64,000 nt of DNA. Source: Olsenella sp. oral taxon 807 (GTDB taxonomy: Bacteria > Actinomycetota > Coriobacteriia > Coriobacteriales > Atopobiaceae). Of the stretch, positions 28,131 through 36,947 are shown piece after piece (positions within the stretch are counted from its first letter, which is position 1; every line of letters begins with the position of its first letter). The stretch covers positions 1-64,000 of the forward strand of contig NZ_CP012069.2 of assembly GCF_001189515.2 (NCBI RefSeq). The letters are read 5' to 3'. A program made the position numbers and the translations under genes. The notes beneath the pieces are model-generated. The model was not told where the DNA came from. It saw nothing but the letters and a program-made list of their open reading frames with translations, and searched no databases.

Positions 28131-28497
28131 GAGGTGGCGGGGGCACCTCTCGCACTCCCATCCCTCCGGCCACCTGACCCCCGTCAGCCGCCTCTCGCGG
28201 CCCCATCGCCCGGATACCTGGTCAGCAGGGCGTGGAGGCTGCCCATCCTGCCCATCTCCCCCTGACCTGCCTGCGCCTCGTGTTGCCCATCGTGCCCCCG
28301 CCTCGATCACTCTTTCTCGGCACCATGGCACGACATGGCAGAAGATGTGTCACCTGCGATTATGAAGCACGTTGGGGAGCATTTCAGGTAATTCAGGAAT
28401 CTATTCACGATATACTTCCTGAGTTTTCCTGAATGCTTCTCGAATCGTGATATCGTCGTAGCAGTACGAGAGCTGCGTGTAGAAATGGGACCTCTGC
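28131..28497. other. Upstream region of the AlbA_2 regulator
   Basis: No gene is seen. The GC content falls sharply after 28330, and short direct repeats such as TTCAGGTAATTCAGGAAT and TTCCTGAGTTTTCCTGAATG are present. These may be regulator sites for the following gene. Confidence 0.4.
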
Positions 28498-29883
28498 ATG
28501 GAATCTAGGCTGCTAGAGACAATTGCCCAGGGTGAGTCCGCGTCGGTGGAATTCAAAAGGTGTGGAGCACAGCCGGCGCCTGACACCTTCCAGACTATCT
28601 GTGCATTTGCCAATCATATGGGCGGCAGCATTTACCTCGGAGTAGAAGACGATGGAACAATCGCTGGCGTCGCTGAAGGGGTAGTGGCCGACATACAGCG
28701 CAACATCGCCAACGTCGCGTGCAATCTAAAGCTGTTCGACCCGGCAGTGATGCTTGAGACCGAAGCGATTGCCGCAAGCAATAAGACAGTCATCCGCATC
28801 TGGGTTCCCATGAGTCCAGATGTTCATCGGTACAAAGGCGTTGTATACGACCGCATTGCAGACGCCGATGTGAAGGTCAGCTCAAGCAGCCAGATTTCAG
28901 CCATGTACATTCGCAAGAGTAGCCTTGAGACCGAACGTCGCATCTTCCCTTATTTGAAGTTAGATGACCTGCGTTCAGACCTCATAGGCCGCGCTAGGCG
29001 AATGGCTGCAGCGCGGCGACCAGGACATCCATGGGAAGAGCTGGACGATGAGCAGCTTCTGCGTAGCGCCCAGCTTTTAGTCAAAGACTATTTGACGGGA
29101 CAAGAGGGCCTTACCCTTGCTTCTGGCTTGCTGTTCGGCAAAGACGAGACGATTGGCTCGCTCTGTCCCACCTATAAGACCGACGCCGTGGTCAGGCTGC
29201 GCGATGAAGACCGGTATGACGATCGTCTAGTTGTAAGAACGAACCTCATCGACGCGTACGATGTCCTTATGGGCTTTTGCGAGCGTCACCTCCCCGATCC
29301 GTTCTTTCTTGAGGGTGATGCGAGGATTAGCGTCCGGGGAATCGTGTGTCGCGAGCTCATTTCGAACATGCTCATTCATCGAGAGTTTACGAGCCCCTAT
29401 TCAGCAAAGCTGGAGATTAACCGCGAGGGGCTGCATACCGAGAACGCCAGCAGAACGTTTTTCGAGGGGAACATCACTCTCAGCAACTTTAGCCCAATGC
29501 CAAAGAACCCCTCAATCGCCAATGTCTTTACTCAAATAGGGTTTGCGGAGGAGCTGGGAAGCGGCACGCGAAACCTTTTCAAGTACGCGCGGAGCTTCAT
29601 GGGCAGCGACCCATCTCTTGTAGATGGAAGTGTTTTTCGGGCCACTGTCCCCGATGCGCATGGAATCCTGCTCATGGGCAAGGTGCCGGCTCACAAGTCA
29701 GGAAGCATCGATGATGCGATACTGGAGCTTGCGGAATCTCGAACCAGCTTCACGTTGACGGAGGCAGCCGATGCCGCCGGAGTCTCAAAGCGTAGTGCCA
29801 GCGCGCACCTGTCTGCGCTCATAGAGGCGGGAAAATTGGTTGGAGAAGGCTTGACAAGGAATCGTCAATTCAGAAGAGCATGA
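28498..29883 (+). CDS. AlbA_2/ATPase-like DNA-binding regulator with C-terminal HTH
   Basis: 461 residues. N-terminal AlbA_2 (Schlafen-like) domain: ESASVEFKR, ICAFANHMGGSIYLGVEDDG. Middle: the divergent GHKL-type ATPase part, with ELISNMLIHREFTSPYSAKL then FEEGNITLSNFSPMPKNP-type sequence and EELGSGTRNLFKYAR. C-terminus: winged helix (FTLTEAADAAGVSKRSASAH). Family members are usually called transcriptional regulators and are common in genomic islands. Codon use is lower in GC than its surroundings, consistent with transfer. A second family member is at 52920. Confidence 0.8.
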   Translation: MESRLLETIAQGESASVEFKRCGAQPAPDTFQTICAFANHMGGSIYLGVEDDGTIAGVAEGVVADIQRNIANVACNLKLFDPAVMLETEAIAASNKTVIRIWVPMSPDVHRYKGVVYDRIADADVKVSSSSQISAMYIRKSSLETERRIFPYLKLDDLRSDLIGRARRMAAARRPGHPWEELDDEQLLRSAQLLVKDYLTGQEGLTLASGLLFGKDETIGSLCPTYKTDAVVRLRDEDRYDDRLVVRTNLIDAYDVLMGFCERHLPDPFFLEGDARISVRGIVCRELISNMLIHREFTSPYSAKLEINREGLHTENASRTFFEGNITLSNFSPMPKNPSIANVFTQIGFAEELGSGTRNLFKYARSFMGSDPSLVDGSVFRATVPDAHGILLMGKVPAHKSGSIDDAILELAESRTSFTLTEAADAAGVSKRSASAHLSALIEAGKLVGEGLTRNRQFRRA

Positions 29884-30289
29884 TCGCGTTTCTCCGCCCT
29901 GGCATCCTCGCGGCTCTCAGAATCACTATCCGATATTCCCAAAGGTGCCGGAAACGCGTCGCACCAAATCTGGGGGATGTCGTCTTTCATGAGCTCGCTC
30001 GAACCGCCTCTCGTCCTCGCAGCTGGTGCCCTCGGGTCGCATCTGGTCCCAGGGAGCAGCCCCTCCCAACGGACACACAGAGACGTGTCCGTTGGGAGGG
30101 GCGTGCAAAGCCGCGAGGCGCTAGGCCACGCTAGGTCATGGTCTGGGGAAAGCCGCTGGGGGGTGCAGCATCTTGCGAAGTGTCGAGGTGTAGCGTCTGA
30201 GCTCACGTTTGGAAATGGACTGCTGTAAGAGGGGAAAGGACACTGGTCAAGATAGACAAGCGCGTCGTACCACAATCGGAAATTATAGA
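29884..30289. other. Intergenic region with a perfect 18-bp hairpin
   Basis: No gene is recognised. The reverse strand holds a short SELMKDDIPQIWCDAFPAPLG stretch that might be a relic. The hairpin at 30059-30102 is described separately. Confidence 0.4.
30059..30102. repeat. Perfect 18-bp inverted repeat, 8-nt loop
   Basis: GCCCCTCCCAACGGACAC (30059-30076) pairs exactly with GTGTCCGTTGGGAGGGGC (30085-30102). The predicted stem is very stable but there is no T-run on either side, so an intrinsic terminator is doubtful. It could be an insertion scar, an attenuator or a small-RNA stem. Confidence 0.55.
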
Positions 30290-30535
30290 AGGCTTCGTGA
30301 GTTCGTGTGGGTGGGTGGTTGCGTCACCGCCCCGACGGCGTGGGCCTCATCGCCAGGGCGACGGACGCAGGAGTGTGCACAAATCGGTAAAAATGGCCTC
30401 TCGGCGCCGTTTTGGGGCATTTGTGTACACTGTTGCGCCGTGGGCTTGGGTTGTGGGTGGCCTTGGGATCGCAATAGTGTACACAAATGGGAGGATCGGG
30501 CCTCTCCTCACCGGATTGGGGCGTTTGTGTACACT
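30290..30535 (+). repeat. Repeat block with two 60-bp GTGTACAC-arm elements
   Basis: Starts with GGCTTCGTGAGTTCGTGTGG (from 30292), then GTTGCGTCACC, then elements at 30372-30431 and 30476-30535, each 60 bp. The inner spacer is GTTGCGCCGTGGGCTTGGGT-type sequence shared with 41094. It is the inverted copy of 25681-25940 and a direct relative of 40884-41197. Confidence 0.85.
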
Positions 30536-31089
30536 GTTGCGACGCGAGTAGCGCCAGGTGGCACGAGCGCCTCAGCCACCATGGCGTGTCGGCGGCGCCT
30601 CCTCGCTGGCCCCTCTCGCTTGGTCGGGAAGACAGGCTCTGAGCGAGCGGCGCCGCTGCCAGGTTGGCATCTTGGCCGAGGCGTCAACCCACACGAACCC
30701 CTGAAGAGTCAATTGTAGCACCCCATGATCGAGAACCGGGTGCTCTGATCTGCCGCTGATGGCCCATTGATAACCCGGCCATTGATTGGGACTTCATGCC
30801 AAACGTAGCGCCATAGATGCTTGCCGACGGGCCAACCGTCGGGAGGCCGACCGGCGGGGTCGCCCGCCCTCGGGGGCTACGCCACCTCCGGCGCGCAGGG
30901 CGGCCATGGCGGCAGGACGCTCACCCCCCCGCCACGGGTCGCAGTGGGGTCCAGACCACGCCAAGGTCGACTGCGTCCACACGAACCGCCCTCCACCGAT
31001 GCCGATTGAGCGCAGGACATCGCCGCTGCGGCCGGCGGCGATGGGACCGATGTGAGTGTTGACGGCCGGGCTCCCGTGGGTGGGGAGAT
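30536..31089. other. No gene seen
   Basis: GC-rich, non-coding or decayed sequence between the repeat block and the element at 31090. No family-level similarity is recognised on either strand. Confidence 0.35.
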
Positions 31090-31150
31090 AACGTACGCAG
31101 ATTGCGGGAGAGTCGCCAAGACGCTCGGTTCTTTGTGGTTTGTGTACACT
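31090..31150 (+). repeat. 60-bp GTGTACAC-arm element (diverged left arm)
   Basis: Left arm AACGTACGCAGATTGCGGG, right arm GTGGTTTGTGTACACT. It lies 245 bp before the start of the 31395 gene and resembles the copies upstream of 23387 and 39487. Confidence 0.7.
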
Positions 31151-31394
31151 GTCTGTATCGGGGGCACCTGTGGCGGGCCGAGCCGGCGTCACGGGACGGG
31201 GGCTGCTTGGCGGTGGGTGTATGGTCGGACTGTTACGGTCTGCCCCCGGCGAGGCGGCGGGCGTCCCCGACGAGGGAGGGCGCGGGCGGGAAGGCCGTCG
31301 CGCGCCCGGAGGGCGGCGGCTCGGCATGGGTCTCGACGAGCGCGTGGCGTGCCGGGCGGGGTGGCCCGGACCGCAGGACGGGAGGCGATGCGAC

Positions 31395-31988
31395 ATGAGG
31401 GTGAGGGCGGTGCCGGGGCTCGGGGACCGCTACGTGGGCTCTGTCGAGTGTTTAGGCGAGGGCCTCGTGCTCGTCGGTGTGGAGGCCAAGGGGTGGGGCA
31501 GCGACCGCTCGATGGTGTGCTACGGGCTGCATGATGGGCGACCGCCTGTGGAGGGTGAGGGCGGGTCCTTCAGCAGCCTGCTCGAGCTCGGGGCGAGCGC
31601 CGTGGACGGAAGCGTGAGGTACGTGACGTGCTTCCCCGAAGCCACTCCCGCGCTCTTAGGGCCCCTGCCCCCGCAGGCGCTCTCTCCGGAGCGCGGGGTC
31701 AGGCTGCGCGGCCTCGAGGGCCTGCGCCGCCTGGCGGACGGCCCCCGGCTCGGCCTCATCGAGGGCCACAACATCCTCTTCCGCCTGCGCCTCTCGGGGC
31801 GCGACCTCATGGTCGAGCGGGTGGGCATGCGCGGCTTCCCGGAGGCCTACGCCCTCGGGCCCCGCGCCTCGCTGCTCCTCGGCTCGGGGAGGATCTGCGG
31901 CCTGGTCCTCAGGGACATAGGCGAGGCCGACCTCTCCGCGCTCGCCGACGCCAGGCTTTTGCCCTCGACGAGAGCGACGGGATGGTGA
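31395..31988 (+). CDS. Truncated immunity-like protein, 39487 family
   Basis: 197 residues, nearly identical to the first 190 of the 39487 product (MRVRAVPGLGDRYVGSV, LGASAVDGSVRYVTCFPE, LIEGHNILFRLRLSGRDLMV, GLVLRDIGEADLSALADA). It then diverges into a short tail LLPSTRATGW and stops, so the C-terminal half of the family is missing. GGAGG lies nine bases before the ATG. The next gene starts 9 bp downstream. Family and function unknown; the truncation may have made it a stand-alone domain or a dead gene. Confidence 0.6.
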   Translation: MRVRAVPGLGDRYVGSVECLGEGLVLVGVEAKGWGSDRSMVCYGLHDGRPPVEGEGGSFSSLLELGASAVDGSVRYVTCFPEATPALLGPLPPQALSPERGVRLRGLEGLRRLADGPRLGLIEGHNILFRLRLSGRDLMVERVGMRGFPEAYALGPRASLLLGSGRICGLVLRDIGEADLSALADARLLPSTRATGW

Positions 31989-31997
31989 TGGTGGGGT

Positions 31998-32588
31998 ATG
32001 GGAGGTGACTTCCTGGTGCGCCTGCGCGCCCGCGCGGGTGCAGCGGCCACGTCGCCGGAGGCGCTCGTTGCCTTCTCCTCGGCCGTCGAGGGCCTCGCGG
32101 ATAGGAACAGGTGCGCGTTCTGCGCGGAGGGCGCGGCGCGCCGCTACGCGGCCGAGTGGTCCGACCTAGACGCCATCGTAGGGTGGGCACATGGCGAGGG
32201 GCACCTGGACGCGGATGTCGTCGGGGAGGCGCTTCACGGGTATCTCGGCCTCGTCCGCAACGAGCTCGGGCGCTCCGCCGCAGAGCTCGCCCGCCGCGCC
32301 CGCGCGGCGCCAGCCTCGCCCGCCGCGTTCTCCTGGTTCGTCGCGGACGCGGAGTTCCTCGCCGAGCAGAGCCCGGACGTCTTCCCGACCCAGGGGGACC
32401 GGGACCGCTACATGTCTCTGTGGGATGGGTGCGAGCTGGTCAACGCGCTCTTCCTGGCGGAGTGTGAGCGCGACCCGTCCGGCGGCCCCCACTCGTGGGG
32501 GGCGAGGTGGGAGGCGCAGGCCCGCGACGAGGCGTGGGCCCTCGTCTCCTTCGTGGCGCGGGCGCTCGGCGCCGGGGCGCCCCCGTAG
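31998..32588 (+). CDS. Small helical protein, candidate immunity protein
   Basis: 196 residues, no family recognised. Sequence landmarks: FLVRLRARAGAAATSPEALV, RCAFCAEGAARRYAAEW, FSWFVADAEFLAEQSPDVFP, DGCELVNALFLAECERD. Probably all helical, with a CxxC near residue 37. It follows the truncated 31395 gene by 9 bp in the same direction, so the two are probably cotranscribed. The role is inferred only from lying in the array. Confidence 0.5.
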   Translation: MGGDFLVRLRARAGAAATSPEALVAFSSAVEGLADRNRCAFCAEGAARRYAAEWSDLDAIVGWAHGEGHLDADVVGEALHGYLGLVRNELGRSAAELARRARAAPASPAAFSWFVADAEFLAEQSPDVFPTQGDRDRYMSLWDGCELVNALFLAECERDPSGGPHSWGARWEAQARDEAWALVSFVARALGAGAPP

Positions 32589-32784
32589 CCTTGTCGCCTC
32601 GGCAGGCTCTTGGGCGCGACGGGCCCGCCGGGGGTCGGGGGTGGGCCTCGGGCGGAGCCGTGGGGTCCTCCTCCCCCTCGGCCGCAGATGCTCTGGGGAC
32701 GGACTGGGCGTCGGGCCGCACCGTGGTACGAGGGGGGCGCGTATAGGTTGGGGCGTCCCGGACAGGCTGTCTGTGGGAGGGTGG
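32589..32784. other. Spacer between array genes
   Basis: 196 bp of GC-rich spacer. No tip remnant or repeat element is clear here, only GGGAGGG ahead of the next start. Confidence 0.35.
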
Positions 32785-34104
32785 ATGGAAGCGAGGGATG
32801 GACGCGGCGGCGCGGTGGGAGGGGCTCCCGGAGTGGGGCCTTGCTCCGTCGCCGACGGATGCGTGACACAGCCCAGCGAGCATGACGCGAGGGAGCGCCT
32901 GGGGGAGGCGCGCGCTCTCGCGCAGGACGGCGACGACGGACACCTGGGCGGGCTGGCCGCCTCCTGCATCGACCTGGCGTCCCTCCTGGGAGGGCGCGAC
33001 CCCGCCGAGGCGGAGGCACTCTACCGCGAGGCGCTTCCCCTCTGGCAGTTCCTCGACGCGCGCCATCCGGGCGAGTTTCTGGGGGACGTAGCCCGCACCC
33101 GCGCCGACCTGGCGTTCCTCCTGATGGGGCGTGACCCCGCCGAGGCCAGGGTGCTCTTTCGGGAGGTGCTGTCCGACCTGCGTCCCCTCGCGGCGGGCGA
33201 CCCCGCCGAGTTCCTGCCCTGCCTCGCCCGCGCCTGCGACAATCTGGCGGCGCTCCTCCAGTGGGACGGCCTCGCGGGTGAGGCCGAGGCCCTCTCCCGC
33301 GAGGCCCTCTCCGCTTGGCGTGATCTGGCGGCGAGCGACCCCGCCGAGTTCCTGCCTTGCCTCGCCCGCTCCTGCGACAGCCGGGCGTTCTTCCTCAAGG
33401 GGCTCGATCGCGTCGGGGAGGCCGAGGACCTGCTGCGCGAGTCGATCTCCGCCTGGCGTGATCTGGCGGCGGGCGACCCGGGCGAGTTCCTGCCCAGGTT
33501 GGCGGACTCCTGCGGCCACCTGGCCTCCCTCCTGGAGGACGCGGGCGACCTCGCGGGGGCGGAGGCGCCCCACCGCGAGTCGATCTTTGCCTGGGAGGCC
33601 CTGGCGTCGAGCGACCCGGGCGCAGCCCTGCCCGGCCTCGCCGACTCCCGCACGGACCTAGCGGAGCTCCTGTGGACGCTCGATCGCGTCGGCGAGGCGG
33701 AGGGCCTCCTGCGCGGGGCCGTCTCGGCCTGGCGGGAGCTTGGGGCGAGCGATCCGGGCGGGTTCCTGCCAGGCCTCGCCGGCTCCTGCAACAACCTGGC
33801 GGTCTTCCTGGAGGGCGTCGGCCGCCGCGCCGACGCCGAGGCCCCGATGCGCGAGGCCCTCTCCCTCTGGCGTGATCTGGCGGCGGGCGATCCGGGCGAG
33901 TTTCTGCCCGAGCTCGCCCGCGCCTGTTCGAACATGGCCCTCCTCCTGGAGCGCGACCGTTCCTGGGAGGCGGAGGCCCTCTACCGCGAGGCGCTCTCGA
34001 CGTACGAGGCGCTCGCGCGGGCGGACCCCGGTCGCGAGGACTACCGACGCAGGGCGGGCCAGGCGCGGGCCAGGCTCGAGCGCATGGCGGACCCGTCGGC
34101 ATAG
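32785..34104 (+). CDS. TPR-repeat protein, candidate immunity protein
   Basis: 439 residues. After a 30-residue leader come about nine TPR-like units built on AEALSREALSAWRDLAASDP and EFLPCLARACDNLAALL. It is homologous to the 18800 product, with the same unit rhythm. ATG 32785 has GGGAGGG four bases ahead. There is no signal peptide. TPR proteins bind partners; as a second TPR member in the same array it supports TPR solenoids as an immunity fold here, which is inference. Confidence 0.65.
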   Translation: MEARDGRGGAVGGAPGVGPCSVADGCVTQPSEHDARERLGEARALAQDGDDGHLGGLAASCIDLASLLGGRDPAEAEALYREALPLWQFLDARHPGEFLGDVARTRADLAFLLMGRDPAEARVLFREVLSDLRPLAAGDPAEFLPCLARACDNLAALLQWDGLAGEAEALSREALSAWRDLAASDPAEFLPCLARSCDSRAFFLKGLDRVGEAEDLLRESISAWRDLAAGDPGEFLPRLADSCGHLASLLEDAGDLAGAEAPHRESIFAWEALASSDPGAALPGLADSRTDLAELLWTLDRVGEAEGLLRGAVSAWRELGASDPGGFLPGLAGSCNNLAVFLEGVGRRADAEAPMREALSLWRDLAAGDPGEFLPELARACSNMALLLERDRSWEAEALYREALSTYEALARADPGREDYRRRAGQARARLERMADPSA

Positions 34105-34232
34105 CGGGCGCGTCTTGCCCTCTCTGGTGCGGTGACCTGCGTGGTGTCATCCGCTACGGGCGAGCGCCCGACGGGGTCGGGCCGGCGACGAGGAGGCCCG
34201 GGGAGAGGAGCACCATTGGCGCAGGAGGGGGA

Positions 34233-34370
34233 CATGACGGGGGCGCCCTCCCGATGGGCGGGTCCCTGGGCGGCTGAGGCTGCGAGGTGCGACGCCAGAA
34301 CGAGAGTGCCCGCTCGCAGGAACTCCTTGCCCGGGCCTGTCGCGACCCCATGGGCCGGGGCTTCCACGGC
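34233..34370 (+). pseudogene. Decayed 5' end of a 9233-type immunity gene
   Basis: GGGGGACATGACGGGGGCGCC... tracks the start of the 9233 gene, including its ribosome-binding region and ATG, for about 60 bases (both encode MTGG/MTGA...). A TGA follows the 15th codon, and similarity fades after 34300. A whole toxin/immunity module of that type was probably once here. Confidence 0.5.
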
Positions 34371-34375
34371 GGGGC

Positions 34376-34460
34376 GAAAGTGTACACAAAACGGGCTCTT
34401 CGGGGGTTAGTGTGGGTTGACGCCTCGGCGAATCGTGTCGCAACAGTGTACACAAGTGCC
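34376..34460 (+). repeat. Two same-orientation GTGTACACAA half-elements
   Basis: AGTGTACACAAAACGGG (34378) and AGTGTACACAAGTGCCCC (34445) flank GGGGTTAGTGTGGGTTGACG-type sequence. The whole stretch is the inverted copy of 44270-44345. These arms lack right-hand partners. Confidence 0.6.
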
Positions 34461-34478
34461 CCACTCCGCAACCGGCGA

Positions 34479-34790
34479 CTCACGTAAAGACGCACTCTGG
34501 GGGTGTCACTCTCACGGAAAGGCGCACTCTGCGCAGATGGCCTCACGGAAAAGCGCAGTCTGTGCCCACCGCCTCACGGAAAAGCGCAGTCTGCACCCGC
34601 CACCTCACGCAAAGACGCATTCTGTGCAGACCGCCTCACGGAAAAGCGCATTCTGCACCCGTCACCTCACGTAAAAGCGCACTCTGCGCCGGCGACGCCA
34701 CCGCGACGTGACCAAAGGGCGCACTCTGGGCGGGCGACGTCACGGAAAAGCGCACTTTACCTGTGGGCCTCACCAAAGGGCGCATTCTGC
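34479..34790 (+). repeat. 31-bp-period TCACGGAAAAGCGCAYTCTG array 1
   Basis: Units start at 34479, 34511, 34542, 34573, 34604, 34635 and 34666 (steps of 31, once 32), then continue less regularly as GTGACCAAAGGGCGCACTCTG, GTCACGGAAAAGCGCACTTT and CTCACCAAAGGGCGCATTCT. Each unit has a conserved 21-bp part and a variable 10-bp part (for example TGCCCACCGC or CACCCGCCAC). Short frames across it are artefacts. Confidence 0.85.
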
Positions 34791-34819
34791 ATGCGAGCGG
34801 TGGTTGCGCCGAGAGCCCG

Positions 34820-35052
34820 TTTTCGCCGATCTGTGTACACTCTTGCGTCCCCACGGCCGCTCGTGCGACCGGGCGGGGCCACGGGTTCCACGATATCGAC
34901 GGCCCCATTGCCCTCGTGATGCCAGAGCGCTCGGACCTGAGGCCCATGCCGCCGGGGCGGTGACGCAACCACCTACCCACACGAGCTCACGAAGCCTCAC
35001 AAACCGCATGTGAATTAACCAAGTACTCGGTTCTCTGCGGTTTGTGTACACT
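34820..35052 (-). repeat. Repeat block with boundary motif and 60-bp element
   Basis: A half-element CTGTGTACACTCTTGCGTCC is followed by CCACGGCCGCTCGTGCGACC... and the boundary motif, inverted (CACACGAGCTCACGAAGCC). It matches 40884-41045 and 43292-43470 in reverse. At the right edge a further 60-bp element (34993-35052) has a degenerate left arm and a perfect right arm, 159 bp ahead of the 35211 gene. Confidence 0.7.
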
Positions 35053-35210
35053 GTTCGTGCCGGGGGAGGCGTGGCAGCCGGGGTGGGTGCCCCCCTGCGC
35101 CCGCGCACCCCTTGCGCCGGAGTGGTATGGTAAGGAGCGCAGGTGGCGGGAGGGGTCCCGGGCTCGGAGTCGGGACCCGTCGGGGGAGGCGCGCGTCGAT
35201 AGGAGCTGCC

Positions 35211-36947
35211 ATGGGGTGCGCGAGCGGGCACGCGGGGCCGTCCGAGGGGGACTGGAACGCGGCCGAGGTCCTGAGCGAGTGCCGGCCGTACATGTTCTCC
35301 CTCATGGCGTTCGAGGCGATGTTCCTCCTCTACGCCGAGGGCCTGGAGGGCGTCGTCGTGGACGGCCGCCGCCTGCGCCTGAGGCTGAGGCTCGGCGCGA
35401 GCCGCGCCGGTGACAGGAGCCTGTCGTACTCCGTGTGGGAGGGCGAGGCCGCCCGGCCCGGGGAGGTGACGCCGCTCCTCGTCAGGAGGGTGCTCTGGGA
35501 CCAGGCGGCCGACCAGGCGCGCCGCGCCGCGTACTCCCGCTCGCTGGGGACCGGCTACGAGTGGCCGGACGCCGACCTGCTCGGGCTGTGGCCGGACCTC
35601 TCCCTCGACTCCGCGCCCCTCGGCCCCGAGGCTGCGGCGAGGCTGCTGCCCGCGCTCGCCCGCGCGGAGGGGGCGCTGGCCGCCCCGGGCGTCCCCTTCG
35701 GGGGCGTCGGCGGCGAGGGGGACTGGGGCGGCTTCTCGCTGGAGGGCCGTGCCGCCCCCGGCGCCCCGTACGCGCCGTCCCGCCTGCTGCGCTGGGGCTG
35801 GCCCGTGGGGGATCCCGAGGCCGAGGGCGCCGTGCTCCGCGCCATGGGGGCCATCGACCGCGAGCTGTCCCGCCCCGCCGCCCCGCCCGCCTCCGTGGCG
35901 TTCGAGTACGCCTGCCCGCCGGACTCCTACCTGCGCGCCCTCGCCGGGCCGGGGCGGCTCGCGCCGGGGGCGGCCGCGCACGCGCGGGCCGAGCTCGGGG
36001 CGGGCGGCCGCCCGGTGGAGCGCGTCTGCGGCGCCCGCGTCCCAGAGGGGGCCGGCGCGCCCGAGGCCCTCTCCCGCCTCCTCGGGCGCGCCTTCGCCTC
36101 CCGCCTGCGCGAGCCCGCCGACGTCCTGGTCGCCCGCGAGCGGGACAGGGAGCCCGCCGCGTGCGGGCAGGTCATGAGGGTCGTGGTCGGCGAGCCGTCG
36201 GGCGACGTCAGGGCCTGGTGCGTGTACCAGGGCGAGCGGGAGGACGGGCCTGACGCCCTCGTCATCAGGCGCCTCTGCTGGAACAGGGCCGCCGACCTGC
36301 GCGGCCGGCCCCAGCCGGGGTCGCCGAGCGTGCAGGCGCGCGGGGCGGTCGTGCCCGCCGGGAGGTCAGGCGCCATCTGCGAGCTGCTCGGGCGGGCGGA
36401 GGGGCTCGCCCTCTCCGGCCCCGGCGCCCCGGACGCGCCCGATGGCCTTGAGGTCGAGGTCATGAGGCGCCCCGGCTGGGGCGAGGCGTCGTTCGGGGCC
36501 AGGGTCCCCAGGGGCTCGGGCGCCGCCCGCCTCGCGCTCGAGATGGGAGCCGCCCTCGACCTCGAGATCGGCCGGGCGGGTCGCGAGGCGTGCTCGGTCG
36601 TCCTCGACCACGCCTTCCCGCCCGAGGGCCCCGCCCGCCCGGGACCGCACCCCTGCGGAGACCCTCCCACCGGCGCCGCGCGCATGCGGATGTACGGCTC
36701 GTCGCCCCGCGACCCCGAGGGGGGATGGGCGGGGCTCGACTCGGTCGAGCTGGGCTCCTGCCGCATCGTCCTCGACGACGAGGGCGACGCCGAGGGGTTG
36801 CTCGAGCTCCTGGGGCGGGCGCGCCGACCGGATGGGCTGGGCGTGGCCTGCCAGCGCCTGCGCTCGGGCCGGCCCGTCCGCCTGGGGCACGGCGACGGCG
36901 GCGAGCCGGACCTGATAGTGTACCCCGATGCCGGGGAGGGGGCGTGA
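35211..36947 (+). CDS. Large internally duplicated immunity-like protein
   Basis: 578 residues. Two homologous halves: first YSVWEGEAARPGEVTPLLVR then RVLWDQAADQ; second WCVYQGEREDGPDALVIRRL then CWNRAADL. Each is followed by a region with a FEYACPPD / LDHAFPPE motif. No known family and no membrane segment. The ATG has AGGAG six bases upstream, and a repeat element sits 159 bp ahead. The GTG of the next gene overlaps the stop (GTGA), so the two are coupled. Function inferred only from context. Confidence 0.55.
   Translation: MGCASGHAGPSEGDWNAAEVLSECRPYMFSLMAFEAMFLLYAEGLEGVVVDGRRLRLRLRLGASRAGDRSLSYSVWEGEAARPGEVTPLLVRRVLWDQAADQARRAAYSRSLGTGYEWPDADLLGLWPDLSLDSAPLGPEAAARLLPALARAEGALAAPGVPFGGVGGEGDWGGFSLEGRAAPGAPYAPSRLLRWGWPVGDPEAEGAVLRAMGAIDRELSRPAAPPASVAFEYACPPDSYLRALAGPGRLAPGAAAHARAELGAGGRPVERVCGARVPEGAGAPEALSRLLGRAFASRLREPADVLVARERDREPAACGQVMRVVVGEPSGDVRAWCVYQGEREDGPDALVIRRLCWNRAADLRGRPQPGSPSVQARGAVVPAGRSGAICELLGRAEGLALSGPGAPDAPDGLEVEVMRRPGWGEASFGARVPRGSGAARLALEMGAALDLEIGRAGREACSVVLDHAFPPEGPARPGPHPCGDPPTGAARMRMYGSSPRDPEGGWAGLDSVELGSCRIVLDDEGDAEGLLELLGRARRPDGLGVACQRLRSGRPVRLGHGDGGEPDLIVYPDAGEGA

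Noticed and set aside
34479-34790. CRISPR array
   Set aside because: The variable parts are only about 10 bp, the conserved part varies, units occur in both orientations, and no cas gene is present.
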